Shown here piece after piece: positions 1 to 11,129 of a stretch of DNA of 64,000 nucleotides. Within the stretch, counting starts at the first letter, position 1, and each line of letters begins with the position of its first letter. This stretch comes from Gautieria morchelliformis (taxonomy: Eukaryota; Basidiomycota; Agaricomycetes; Gomphales; Gomphaceae), in contig WHVA01000355.1 of assembly GCA_015179125.1 (NCBI GenBank), positions 56,668-120,667 of the forward strand. Reading direction: 5' to 3'. The notes under the pieces are model-generated. The model made no database searches, was not told the DNA's origin, and was given only the letters and a program-made list of their open reading frames with translations. A program made the position numbers and the translations under genes.

Positions 1-800
1 TGAACGTGTGCTACTCAGCGTGATAAGACGGACGTCTAACAGCAGAGATCAGGCACACTTTGGGTCACATTGCGGATGTGTATGACAGCCTGACCATCGA
101 TGCGATGCAGGTGTATTTGGAGACAAGCGTTGGAGGCCATCTTCGGCACGAATGGTATGTGGACAAGCTAAAGTCATGGAAGGGGGTCTATCAACAGGCG
201 ATGGAGAATCCGTCGCGTTGGTTCAACTCCATAGGACGCGAGCGTGTGATGGGTTCGATTCAGGACTCCGGAGACTGTTGTGTGCGATGGACCGTCAGCC
301 AGGAGAGGGTTGCACATCCGATGTACTGTCGATGTCCTGCCTGCCCGTATAGTGCATGTCTGTCACGGAAGGTGGTTCTTCGTAAACATGATCACTATCC
401 CCTCACCTCAAGGCTCCTCAGTAAGTATACCGACCCTTACATAATTCACCGGTGCTTACTCACAGTTACATTGCCACGTGTGATGAGTTGCAACCGAATC
501 GAGGGTCATGTGGCACCGCGCGGTGCCGGGAGCCAAGAATAGAAACAGGGGCTGGATTCGAAGATCGGAGCAAGCGTGCGCTTCTCGGCTTGCAAGCTTC
601 GGGGCGTGCCTTGTGGCGTTGGCAGCGAAGTTGTCTGCGTGCTTCTGGGGATGAGTTGATCGACAGGTTGGCCTTGCAATGCTTCTGGGCTTCTGCTTCA
701 TAAGGTGATGCGTGCCTTGTGGCGTGGCCTGCCTGCGTGCTTGACGTGAACCTATATGGGTATAGCATCAATACGTCTGATGCCCAATCGATCACCGAGC
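1..800 (+). repeat. Left arm of large inverted repeat A
   Basis: This stretch reads as the reverse complement of about 6055-7115, with indels; the right arm is longer. Matching landmarks are the 'ctactcagcgtgataa' block near base 10 against 7090-7110, and the 'ccgaatcgagggt' block near 495 against 6265-6280. The left end may be cut by the window edge. Open frames in it (such as 60-542) have counterparts in the other arm only as drifting translations, so I do not call genes here. Confidence 0.75.
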
Positions 801-867
801 GATCACTTTCATCAGCATCGGCGTCCTCCGGTGAGTTTTTCCCTTCGCATGGCGGCCACATGTCCCG

Positions 868-1175
868 AGCTTCGGGTTCCTGGCTACATCTTACGTCACT
901 TCCTCGCTTCTTCCCTGGTAACTTGCCGCGACGGCGCTTCTGTCCCTGTTGTCGATCGGAAGTTGGCGCTGGGTGCTTCTATTAATTGCCTTTTCTGCTG
1001 CTTCTGGCGGTTATAAGCGCCGGTATATCCGGAATACCCGAAATTCTGGTAGCGGCGCCTACCAGCACGCACGTGGTTCACTGCAGCCCTACGCGCGTGG
1101 CTGCATAAGTCCACATAGTGCTCCGTGCTTGAACGTCCCTATGTATCATATGTTAGATACATATCCGACACTTTT
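868..1175 (+). repeat. Dispersed repeat block (two modules)
   Basis: Bases about 868-1010 recur inverted at 2560-2685, and 915-1010 recur in the same direction at 16620-16735 (shared 'acttgccgcgacggcgcttc'). Bases about 1038-1175 recur in the same direction at 3418-3565 (shared 'gaaattctggtagcggcgcc' and the 'tatcatatgttagatacata' palindrome). The two modules are adjacent here but apart elsewhere, so this is a mosaic of one repeat family. No coding signal was recognised. Confidence 0.7.
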
Positions 1176-1439
1176 CTATCATGATGACGATGAATACCGA
1201 ACACCTGAATGATGAAATGTGGGATGGACCATAGCCCGCACTACGTCCATCTCCCCACTTGGAATGCATACAATTTTCGAGGACTGTGCAGGGCGCTGAA
1301 CAGTGCATGCCTGTAGTTGTGGACGTGCTTCGCAAGGCCATCCGCTGGCAGGCATCTGCATGTGTGTGTAGCCCCCACTACCGCCCATCCATCCATCCGG
1401 TCCTCACCCGCCTTCTCCTTTATCTCCCGTACCTCATAC

Positions 1440-1810
1440 ATGCCTGATGTATCACTGGCATCCTTCCCTGTGCTGCTCGTACAGCCTCCTGACACGGCAT
1501 ATGTTGCGATGCGGCCGTGCTCCTGGCTGCTTGTGGCCAACTCCACTTCTCAACAGAGTTGGCGCGAGGCATGAAAGACAATTTGTAGACTCGAACTTGA
1601 AGCGCATCCTCGTCTCCACTGTGAGTAGGTGTCTGTAACTATCTAGTGTGCATGGAGAGGAGCAAGAAGTAAAACTAAATATAAAAAAGGATTGCAGACG
1701 GCGAGAACAATCTAGAACAGAAAGTCCGAACATGCCTTGACAGAGTGCGCACATGAAAGGGGTTGCGCCGTAAAGCATGTCAGGAGCGGAGCTATTACTG
1801 GCACATAATA
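1440..1810 (+). repeat. Inverted repeat C, left copy
   Basis: This block is the reverse complement of about 16735-17110. Shared landmarks include 'gacggcgagaacaatctaga' and 'gtgtgcatggagaggagcaa'. The copy at 16.8 kb carries a 17-base T run at 16855-16871 where this copy has a short A-rich stretch near 1680, so the run expanded or contracted after duplication. Nothing protein-like is seen. Confidence 0.75.
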
Positions 1811-2559
1811 AGAGATACTCTGCGTATGTTTGGATTTCATATAGAGATATGATTCAAGCTTCGAGGGAAGCTGAATCGAATAGAGGCCTGATTGTTGAGA
1901 GAAGTACATATACTATGGTAGCTATTTCGGCTGGGAATCTCGAGACGATAGGGAGATAAAACTACTGTTATTCATGCTTAACAATTACATTCATTGATAC
2001 TATTTGACTACTGGGAAAAGACTCGGCATCGACGCGGTGTGTGCGATTCGTGATGCAGGAACATAGGGGGATGTGGTGTGGAGTCTGGGGCGAACCCTCA
2101 AGTGAATGGTACAAGGGAATACTAAGAGTTTGTTGTGCATAAGGCGGTGGTGTGGAGGGGCATGTGCGTGATATATAGGAGAAATTGTGGAGCTGCGGTC
2201 GAAGCCGCTCAGGGACGATTGGATGTATATCGTGTCTTGATTGCAACTGAATTGGTGCCTAAGCGGGGATCTGCGCCTCGGGTTGGTCCCTCGATCGAGA
2301 TTGATGGGATCAACATATGTAATGTGATGGTGACCGGCTTGGTGTGCCCTGTACGCATGCGTGATAATGTATTGGTCCGGCATCGTGTGTATGCGAGTCA
2401 GGGGGTTCGGGGACATTTCTGTGTATCTGAGCATGGACGCGGGCATGGATTGTTGGGAAGCGTGTGGTTCAGTTACGTCAGTATGTCTTAGATATGGATT
2501 CTGATGATGTCATTTCTGTCGTTACTTGATTATCATAACAGCACATAGCGACAGAAAAG
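1811..2559. other. Intergenic stretch, nothing recognised
   Basis: I see no domain, splice-supported frame or RNA gene here. Short frames exist on both strands but overlap each other without a coding signature. Confidence 0.5.
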
Positions 2560-3370
2560 GCAATTAATGGAAGCACCCAGCACCAAATTCCATTTGACAG
2601 GGACAGAAGCGCCGCAGCGCCAAGTTACCAAGAGAACGAGGAAGTGACGTAAGATGTAGCCAGGAACCCGAAGCCGAAGGAGGCTCGGGACACGTGGCCG
2701 CCACACGTAGGGCAGAATTCACCGAGAAATTTTAGGTGCCTTAGCTAATTATCCCGCATTTCGTGCTCCCACACATGCGCTATCTGCGGCTGCCCTGCTT
2801 AGTGTGTCGAATCTGAAGATCACAATCTTGCGCATTCATTATATAATGCTCATTGTGCATATGCTCGCAGAAGAAAGGAGACATGTGTGCGGAGTTGAGT
2901 TTGATATTTATATAAATGTGCGGTTGGAGGTGGGATTTACCTTGCGAATGAAATCAAACCGAAAGTGATTAGGAGTGAAATGTTAAACAGTAGATAGAGG
3001 GTGTGCGTTCAAATTATTATGATATGAAATATGGGGACAAATACAGATATGAATACGAACCCGGCACCGGGAGAGGCAGAGAGGATATGAAGATGATGAG
3101 CACGACCCCTATTCCTCGAAGGAGCTAAATATATAGTACACGGAGAGGATGGATGAGCAGTTGGTGCTGGGAGCGCGGTTAGTGGATAGAGAATGGGCGC
3201 AGTGGGCTGGGAATGACAAAGATGACTCACAGACTGCAAGAATATAGACCCCCGACTCTCAGCTTAGAATCAGCTGGGGGCATCGAGCTGGGTACTGTCC
3301 GGGTCTACAAGCTCGCTGCCTGCAACATCGTCGCGTGCAGTTTAGTGAATGCTGCACAGGGCGGTGATGG
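2560..3370 (-). repeat. Left arm of inverted repeat B (decayed peptide-gene copy)
   Basis: Bases about 2640-3370 are the reverse complement of about 7930-8685; shared landmarks are 'gaattcaccgagaaatttta' (2708-2730 versus 8570-8590) and 'ggcaccgggagaggcagag' (3065 versus 8205). The part around 3290-3350 corresponds, on the minus strand, to exon 2 of the small secreted-peptide gene at 7817-8028, but the W codon is now a stop and exon 1 is missing. Confidence 0.75.
3290..3350 (-). pseudogene. Decayed exon 2 of secreted-peptide gene
   Basis: Minus-strand translation gives GSELVDPDSTQLDAPS then a stop, matching exon 2 of the intact gene at 7973-8028 (GSEFVDPDSTQLDAPTWF) up to the last residues. 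The splice acceptor context is retained ('gatgttgcag'), but upstream sequence differs and no signal-peptide exon is present. I read this as a dead copy inside inverted repeat B. Confidence 0.65.
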
Positions 3371-3417
3371 TGAAGAAGAAGGATGCACACATTCTTCAAG
3401 GGAACATCAGGAAAAAC

Positions 3418-3565
3418 ACGAAATTCTGGTAGCGGCGCCTACCAGCACGTCGTGTCACGTGGTCTACCGTAGCCCACGTAGTCATGCGTGTGGCTGCGTA
3501 AGTCCACATAGTCCTCCGTGCTCAAACGTCCTTATGTATCATATGTTAGATACATATCTGGGCCC
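3418..3565 (+). repeat. Direct copy of module 1038-1175
   Basis: Same-direction copy of the 1038-1175 block, including the 'tatcatatgttagatacata' palindrome at about 3536. It is fused to the broken end of inverted repeat B, which shows rearrangement within the family. Confidence 0.7.
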
Positions 3566-4400
3566 TTTCTACCATAGACATCTGCTGTCTATGGTCGGCT
3601 AGAGTGCAAGCACATATCTACTATAGAAATACATGGCGCAGACTGTACACACATGACTGCGCGTGTGTTCGATATCTTCTAGCGCCCGGACAAGCCTGGC
3701 TTCCTTGTTGGTGCCAACATGCTGGAGGTATCCTCCATTGGCATTGCACTCTGTTTGCTTTCAGACAATGCATCCATTGTCGCAGATGCCCATGATTGTG
3801 TGCATAACGAGGTGCAGGCGCAGAGTGGGTTCCAGCTTGACGGGATTCACCAGGATGGGAGTTTCAGTCAGCATCAAGGCCTTTTGTACAATGGTATGTG
3901 GGCTAGGCTGTATTGGAGGATTGTCATGTTGAAGATATAACACAGGAAATTATGGCAAGGATTAGCAGTGTGTGTCCCATCTGGAGTTTCATGTTCTTTG
4001 TGTTTCCTTACTAAATGCGTGTTGGCTAGCTCCAATGATGTCTGGGAGTTGGAGATTGAAGCCGGTGGCACGTGTTTCGCTGCTACAGGGCCATCTAGGA
4101 CCACGTTTGAAAACCTTATGAACGTGTCCCAGTGGATGATCTACCAGAACACCGTAACAGGTGTCCTCCATTGGGATTCAGCTACAGGGACGCAGGCTTC
4201 TTAATGGGCACGTGTCTACACAGCACGCCACCGGTGGCTCAACGCAGCACCATATTTCCTCAGGTATGGATTTGAATGGGATGTGCTTCATTTGAGTCTG
4301 CATGGCATAAGTATATCTGACGCCCCTGAGGAGGAGGCATGGCCGCAGGGAACTCGGCCATCGATCCCCATGCTCCACTCTAACAGTCATGTGACTGGTT
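3566..4400. other. Intergenic stretch, nothing recognised
   Basis: Several frames of 60-97 codons overlap on both strands (for example 3968-4204 plus and 4178-4471 minus). None shows a domain or consistent splice structure. Confidence 0.45.
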
Positions 4401-4404
4401 ATCT

Positions 4405-5482
4405 CTAAGCTGCGTCCTTTCTTCTTCCTGACCACCACAACTGCGTACCCGTTCGAGCATACTGACCTCAATGGCTCCAGTGGCTACCAAACAGAAAGCT
4501 CTACAGACCTGACCCAACTCCCCACCAGTTCCACTGTGCTAAAGAAAACCTCAACTCACGAGGATTCAAGCTCGAGGACCCGTCCTCGGTTGGGCCCCGC
4601 ACCAACCGAAACCCTCACTACCAACCCCAGTTCACACAGTCGCCTGACCAAAAAAGGACTTGAGTATCGTAAGTACCATCTATCTTGAGCTATGTGAGTA
4701 CTCTATCCTGAAATGTGCCAGAAATCCAGGTAGAGGCTGACAAGCAACAACTTGCACCTCAACGGGAACGTCGCCTCGCGTGTGAGGAGGAAGCCCGAGC
4801 CTTGGATGCGGAGGTCGCGGCTCTGAGGGATGAAGGCCTAGGGGACGAGGAAATAGCAGAGTTCCTCAGTGACCCGAACACCAATGATTCCGAGGACGAA
4901 CCTGGGCCTCAGACCCGTACGTGTTCCTGTGGCCCCAAATATCTACTCATTTTTTTTCCCCTTTTGTTAGGTCCAGGAAGGATGCAGGTAAACAAGGTCC
5001 GTCATCCACATACCCCCTTTTTTTTTTTTTTGGTTATTGCACTCACCTTTCATCTAGTTTGCGTTCAAGGCCACAATGGCGGTTGTCACAGCCGCCTCGA
5101 AGCCTTCAGTGTCCAATGCCGTTCGGCGCCAGACAGCCAGCTCACCCATACCCCTCCGGTCTGTGATGGACAATGTGGCCCAACCACATTGTCCATCTGC
5201 CTCCTCGCCAGGTCCACGTCATGACAACGGTCACATGGACAGGACCCATGGAGAACAGTGTCTAGGCCCTGGCGCGTCACCAGCAGCGCCTGCATGATCA
5301 CGGAGGGTGCATTTTTTTCCACCTGTTTATATCTGAACCATTGTCTTACTTCCTGTATCTTGTTACAGTGCGCATGCTGGATTTCCGAACATCGTCACAA
5401 ACCCTCGAAAGCTGGCATTCAATGCCGCCAAATTCGCTCGCGCTGCCCAGGCACTCGATGACAACGAGCACTCAGATAGTTA
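4405..5482 (+). CDS. Spliced hypothetical protein, charged middle region (5' end unclear)
   Basis: I do not recognise the family. An open frame up to 4668 (ending ...HSRLTKKGLEY) meets a good donor (gtaagt); exon 2 is 4722-4916, exon 3 is a 17-base microexon at 4971-4987, and exon 4 starts at 5070; all phases agree. Exon 2 is acidic and probably helical (ACEEEARALDAEVAALRDEG, then IAEFLSDPNTNDSEDEPGPQ). Exon 4 runs on as S/P-rich sequence to a stop at 5295. A further frame after an acceptor at about 5368 ends KLAFNAAKFARAAQALDDNE...S at 5482 and may be a last exon, but I cannot fix its donor. No in-frame ATG is obvious, so the 5' end may lie upstream of an intron or be lost. It could be a transposon-associated protein. 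Confidence 0.4.
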
Positions 5483-5589
5483 GAGGGCACTAGCTGCATC
5501 CTCGTTCCCGTGTGTGTATAATATATGTAATTCTTCCATTTTCCCAATCCCAATGACTGTATTATACCCTATCTGCGTGCCTACACCGG

Positions 5590-5875
5590 AATCCAAAGGC
5601 TGCGCCGCCATTCTACACAACTGTACATGCCGTATGGGCATAGCTACACACAATATGCAGCCTTGGGGAAATGCTACTGCCCCCTACGTCGCCTCTCTAG
5701 TGCCCCGTAGCGGCTGGCCTCAGCGGACTACAAATCCCTACGGAGCTTGGTGGCGTGCTACAGGGCACTATGTCGCGCTACTATGGCAGGCGGTCGGCTA
5801 CGGAAGGCTACATGACAGGGGGGGTTGCTATGACGCTAAAGGTGCTACGTGCACTACGTAAAGCTAAGTAACACC
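5590..5875. repeat. GCTAC/CTACG-rich low-complexity block
   Basis: The pentamers GCTAC, CTACG and their complements occur more than a dozen times in under 300 bases (for example 'gctacgtgcactacgtaaag' near 5850). This resembles the subterminal motif clusters of DNA transposons, but no terminal inverted repeats or target duplication were identified. Confidence 0.4.
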
Positions 5876-5879
5876 CTCT

Positions 5880-6010
5880 TTTTTTCCTGATGAAGGGTTC
5901 ACCGTGGGGCAGCGGCAGCCACGGTAGCAAGGAGGAAGCGACTAACGAGTGAGGTGTGAGTGAGTACTAGTCGAGTGACGGGTGGGTACGGCGCAGACGA
6001 ATGCCGCTCG
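5880..6010 (-). pseudogene. Decayed exon 1 region of secreted-peptide gene
   Basis: The reverse complement matches 7770-7895: it contains 'cccgtcactcgactagtact', then a 'cctcactcgttagt' block and 'gtggctgccgctgcccc'. The start codon and next few codons of the intact gene (7817-) are replaced by 'actcacacc', so the copy cannot start at the same place. With the piece at 3290-3350 this gives two broken partial copies and one intact copy of the same gene. Confidence 0.65.
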
Positions 6011-6054
6011 ACTGCCTTATATATGGAGCGTATGTGTACCGCCATGATCGTGAT

Positions 6055-7115
6055 CGAAGTGATCGATCGGCGATCAAATGCATTGATAGGCTATGCTCGA
6101 TTCACGTCAAGCGCGCAGACCACTTCGCTGCCAACGCCACAAGGCACGCATCAGCTTAGGAAGCAGAAGCCCCGAAGCTTGCAATCCGAGAAGCGCACGC
6201 TTGCTCCGATCTTCGAATCCAGCCCCCTGTTTCTATTCTCGGCTCCCGGCAGCGCGCGGTGCCCCATTACCCTCGATTCGGTTGCGATTCATCACACATG
6301 GCGATGTAACCGGTGAATTATGTAAGGGTCGGTATACTGAAGAACCTTGATCTGTGAGAAGTACTGACGATGGTTTACGAAGAACATTGATGGTGCTGAC
6401 CTTCATTGACAGACAAACGCACCATACGGGCAGGCAGGAGATTGACAGTACATTGGATGTGCAACCCTCTTCTGGCTGACGGTGCATGCGCACGGCGGCC
6501 TGCGGAGTCCTGAATCAAAACCATCACACGCTCACGTCCTAGTTGAACCAACGCGACGCATTCTGCATCGCCTATTGATAGGGACTCGTAAGCGGTGGAC
6601 CAACATACAAGCCACAAGAAAGCCGTAGGATGATACTCATGGAACAAAGCAAACATTGAGCTCAATTGTCGTCCGTGTGCACTATGGCGGTGGGTGTGCG
6701 TTGAATAGAGAGGACATTGTATGCTGAGGGCTGTGGGCATCGCCAGATAAGGAACCAGGATGCACTCGAGGTACGATGGTGCTATAATATGCATGCGTTC
6801 ACCCTGCATTACTTGAAGCGTTCACCGCGTTGACCATGCTGACTCGCATCCGGAGCAGAACAACGTTGCTTACCGCTTAGCTTGTTGGCCGTCGCTTGGC
6901 TACGGGGCTCAGAAGAATCACTGCCACTCAGTCCCCCTTCCACAACTTTACCTTGTCCGCATGCCATTCATGCCGAAGACCGCCACCAACGCTTATCTCC
7001 AAATACACCCGCATCGCGTCGATGCTCAGTCTGTCATACACGTCTGCAGGGTGACCCAAAATGTCGCTGAACTCTGCTGTTACGTCCTTATTATCACGCT
7101 GAGTAGCGCACATTC
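6055..7115 (-). repeat. Right arm of inverted repeat A
   Basis: Reverse complement of 1-800 with indels; extra sequence lies roughly between 6480 and 6880. The matching minus-strand translations (for example around 6928-7113 and 60-352 on the plus strand) share short strings such as VGG.LRHEW, but neither copy holds a long conserved frame. Confidence 0.7.
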
Positions 7116-7699
7116 ACAGCACAACTTTCCGTCGCGCAACACATAGGTGACGCTGTACGATACCAGAACATGGAGACATGCGTCAAGACTCACCAAGGAA
7201 CACATCTCAACCAGCCATCGCACACATGTTGAATTGGACGCGACAAAACAGCACCCGAATAAGATACGCATTGCAAAGAAAATCCAAAGAGGGACACCAA
7301 AGGAAATGCAAAGGGAGCATGGGGAGAAAGAGTGACAGGAAAGGAACGCAAAGAACCCGGATGCACCGGCCCGGCCCCTTCCTGTTCCCCTTGCTTTGTC
7401 TTCGAAGCTTGCCGCTCGGGCTCCAACTTATCGATCCCCCTAGAATCTGAGGTTCTCTCCCACTGTCTCGCATCGTCCTGGTCAGACTGCTACTTCCTCT
7501 CTCTGAACTGCCCAGCTGACCCACTGGACACACAGTCGCTTGGAGAGGCCCCTCCGTATCAGACTGCAGCACTAGCAATGGTCTGGATGACGAGGATGGT
7601 CGCACTGGTCCCGGACCATCGCCGCGTACTTGCGTACCCGCGCTCTGAAATCATGCTGCTGTGGGCCCGATGTACCTTCGTGACGGTCTCTGCTCGCGA

Positions 7700-8690
7700 A
7701 ATACCTGTCTTAGCCTGGCGGCCATTGTAGTTTCGCAGGCGAAATTGCACGCCCGCCTCTCATCCCCTCCCTCTTCGTCTGCGCCGTACACACCCGTCAC
7801 TCGACTAGTACTCACCATGCGCGTCATCTTCACCTCACTCGTTAGTGGGTTCCTCCTCGCTACAGTGGCTGCCGCTGCCCCCATGGTGAACCCTTCCCCC
7901 GAAGAAGGTGAGCGTCTTTCTTCTTCATCATGATATGCAGCGTTGACTAAAGTGCACGCGACGATGTTGCAGGCAGCGAGTTCGTAGACCCGGACAGTAC
8001 CCAGCTCGATGCACCCACCTGGTTCTAGGCCGAGAGTCGGGGGTCGATATTCTCGTAGTCTGTGAGTCACCTTTATCATTCCCAGCCCGTTGCGCCCATT
8101 CTGCATCCCTCCCCGCAGCAACCGCACGTCCATCCTCTTCGTGTACTATATACTTAGCTCCTTCGAGGAAGAGGGGTCGTGCTCGTCATCTTCATATCCG
8201 CTCTGCCTCTCCCGGCGCCGGGTTAGTATTCATATCTGTATTTGTCCCCGTATTTCACGTCATAACGATTTGAACCCACCCACTCTCTCATCCTCCTGTT
8301 CACCATGCCAATCCTAATCACCTTAGGTTTCATTTCATTCGCAAGGTAAATTCCACCTCCAATCGCAAATTTATATAAATAATAATATCAAACTCAACTC
8401 TGCACACATGTCTTCTTTCTCCTGCAATGAGCATTATATATGAACGGGCACTCTTATGATCGTTAGATTCGACGCACTGAGCAGGGAAGCCGCCGACGGA
8501 GGTCACGACCAGAGTGGATAGCGCAAGTGTGGGAGCACGAAACGGGGATAACTACTAGCTAAGGCGCCTAAAATTTCTCGGTGAATTCTGCCCTGCGCAT
8601 GGGCGGCCACGTGTCCTCGGCTTCGGGTTCCTGGCTACATCGTAACTCACTTCTTGCTTCTTTCTTTCTCTTGGTACACAGGCAGGACTT
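7700..8690 (+). repeat. Right arm of inverted repeat B, with intact peptide gene
   Basis: This arm pairs with 2560-3370 and contains the intact small-peptide gene. Beyond the gene, the 3' part (8040-8690) matches the left arm through indels. The pairing ends near 8690, and the next 300 bases up to the locus starting at 8999 hold nothing I recognise. Confidence 0.7.
7817..8028 (+). CDS. Small secreted peptide, 48 residues, two exons
   Basis: Exon 1 (7817-7907) and exon 2 (7973-8028) flank a 65-base GT-AG intron (gtgagc...ttgcag) that joins in phase. Residues 1-21 form a textbook signal peptide: MRVIFTS, a hydrophobic core (LVSGFLLATV), and a small-residue cleavage region AAAA before P. The mature part is about 27 residues, acidic, lacks cysteine, and ends TQLDAPTWF. 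I do not recognise the family. No CaaX box is present, so a mating pheromone is unlikely. Two broken copies (3290-3350, 5880-6010) have lost either the start or the end, while this one keeps start, splice sites and stop. It lies inside a repeat arm, so it could be a gene carried by a mobile element or a host gene spread by duplication. Confidence 0.6.
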
Positions 8691-8998
8691 AGACTGCTTA
8701 AAAACTTGATTTCGGCCGGCCAACCTATTTGTGAACGCAGACACGCTTAATCCACAAAATCGCGCACCTTGTATAGCCATCAACTCTTGATGCGTCGATA
8801 TACAGCCTCCGCTCTCAAAAAAATCCAGAGCTTAGCGCCGTTTCGGCGTTCGGCGGTCATCCCATTTCCACTGTCTACAGGCCAGCCAGGTGGCCTTACC
8901 GTACTATATATATCCGTTCAGACGCTCTGCCCAAATATAATAAAATGGTTTATATATGGCACAGGTATACCTCTTATGCAGCTAGCTGTCTACTTCCC
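8691..8998. other. Spacer, nothing recognised
   Basis: AT-moderate spacer between inverted repeat B and the minus-strand transposase-like locus. It includes 'tactatatatat' near 8903 but no convincing gene or terminal repeat. Confidence 0.4.
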
Positions 8999-10776
8999 TT
9001 AATACGCCCCGTACCCTCCGCGCCCTACGTTTGCCACACTGCTAGCCCTGTCATATGTATACCCACCGTATAGATCCTCGCCGTACTGGGATTCTAATGC
9101 ACCAATGCCACTGGGCAGCTCAGGCAGCTGCGTGTTCGGCGCAATGGGTGGGGGTGGCGTACGGCTTTGGCAGGCCAGCAGCAGGGCATGGGCCGCGGAT
9201 TGTTTCTTGCCAAACAATGAATTATCTTCATGCACGAGCTTGGCAATGTACCTGTGAAAGGTTTGAGCACGAACATATATGAGAGGATTGGAACCATACG
9301 CCTTATATCCCTCGGGATTCTGGGCGTAGTTTTTGTTGATGCTGCGTAATTCCAGCTCAAGACCTCGCCAAAATTTGGTGTCCATGGACTCGGTTTTTCC
9401 CCCAGCCTTACCACCGTCAGTGCCCTTTTTGGTCTTCGCTCTTTTCGCAGGTGGGGCGACAGACTCGTAGTCGCTGTCTTCGTCCTCGGCGACGTCTTCA
9501 GCTTCAACGGTGGCATCCCCGACAGAACTGGCGCCAGACGTGAGAGCTCCGCCCAAGTGTTTGATAGTGTAAGCCCGCTGCAATGGTGTGGTTATTTGCA
9601 GGTCGGCTGTCACGCGGGGACGTACCAGTATAACATATCGAGCACGGACATCCAGCGGGATTTGGATGGGGACACCGCTGATGCGCCACTGAGAAAGCAG
9701 GTTGTGTTCAAATTCATCGAGTGAGCAGGCTGTCGGTCCTTGCGTAATGCTTCAGCTGTTGTACGAGGTGTGGTTAGTCATGGCCATGAGGACTGAGGAA
9801 ACGCACCGTCCGGCGAAGTTGCTCCCTCTGGCTGGTTGATTTCTTGCGCGTCTCACATTTCATAAGCTTCTTCAGATTCACGTCTTTGAATAAATACTCG
9901 TATTTGAGCTCGGGGGCCTTTTGTTCGAACGTGGCCTAGGAGAAGAGGCTCAAACCCCAACTCGGCTGTGAGGCATAGATGCAGGAAGATGCGTACCATG
10001 ACATCGTGCCAGACGTTAACGTAGTTGGTCCTGTTCTCTTGAGATAACGCGTCGCGCACTAGGGATGTGATCCATTCCTCAGGTAGGAGGGTCAGATCGC
10101 GCAGGGTGACAGGAGGTGAGATTTACCTTAACATGCCCCTCGAGGACCGCCTTGGCCTTGATCTTGGCGTCCATGCTCGTGAGGACGTTCTTGAGGGTCT
10201 GCTGTTCCTCAAGGATACGGTTGAGGAGGTGTCGCTGGCAGAGGGCTTCTGCAAATGTGACCAGCCGCAAGCGCATGTCCACCGCCGGTAGTGTGATGCC
10301 GAACTATCTGACCGGTCAGACAGTTCGGTCATAGTCAACCGGGCCCACACGCACCTTGGCGAATGTGTGGAGCTCGGCGCGCTGCTCCTTGGTGAGGTCC
10401 CGCTCATTCGCTAATGCATCGACATCGCGGGGCGTGACAGGCTTCGGGGGGGTTGGGTCATCTGTCGCCCGCCCATGGGAGGGGGATGGCGGGAAGGCAA
10501 AGGGGGGTGGGAGTTCTCATCTAGCTCAAAAGGGTCATGATGGAAAGCATCGTGATGCGTGCGTTTGGAGGCGTGCATGAGGCGGGAGCTATTGGGATAG
10601 GTCACTGAGGCCTCAGACGAGTCATCGGAGCTGGGGAAAGTGGGAGCAAAAGTCCAGCCCCCATGCGACTGTCCCATTAAGGACTGGCCAGTCGGAGGCG
10701 TGTTAGTTGTATTACCAAATGGGTCCTCGTACTCGTGAGGGGAATCGCGATTCATGAGGCGGGAAAGTGCGGCCAT
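8999..10776 (-). CDS. Companion protein of the transposase-like locus, spliced
   Basis: Starts at 10776 (MAALSRLMNRDS...), with a low-complexity N-terminus containing DPFGNTTNTPPTGQ, then a helical stretch (VTPRDVDALANERDLTKEQR) near 10440-10350. Downstream exons give FAEALCQRHLLNRILEEQQT (near 10270-10210), ENRTNYVNVWHDVM (near 10040-10000), and a C-terminal exon 9613-8999 with an acidic region, a basic patch (PPAKRAKTKK, a possible nuclear signal), KFWRGLELELRSINKNYAQN and a G/Y-rich tail ending at 8999. I recall proteins of this type beside the large transposase-like gene in other Agaricomycetes, and infer a DNA-binding or accessory role. A frame change lies in a C-rich run near 10500-10520, so this is a broken gene or contains a sequencing error. 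Confidence 0.5.
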
Positions 10777-11129
10777 TGCGCGGTGGGAGTCGTGGAGAGA
10801 GACAGAAAAAAAAACACGGGAAGTGGTGCCCGAGGGCTGGAGGAACTATTTTATGTGAGGTTTTGGATCGCCGCTATATTCATCATGGTCGGTCACAAGT
10901 CTCACCTCATAACAGAAGGTCACACGGCGGTGATATCGTTGTTGTAGGATGGATTGATATCGTATCGGCGAAGGCGTGTCCCCACACGTGGGAGGCGGGC
11001 ACAGGGAGTTACGAGGGAGAGATTGCAGTTGCGGAGGAACACCGGGCTCATGGGAGATAGTGTACCAATGTCCCTGTGGGGCGTATAGTTGCGCCATGAG
11101 TACCAGGTAGTGTACAACGATACTATTGT

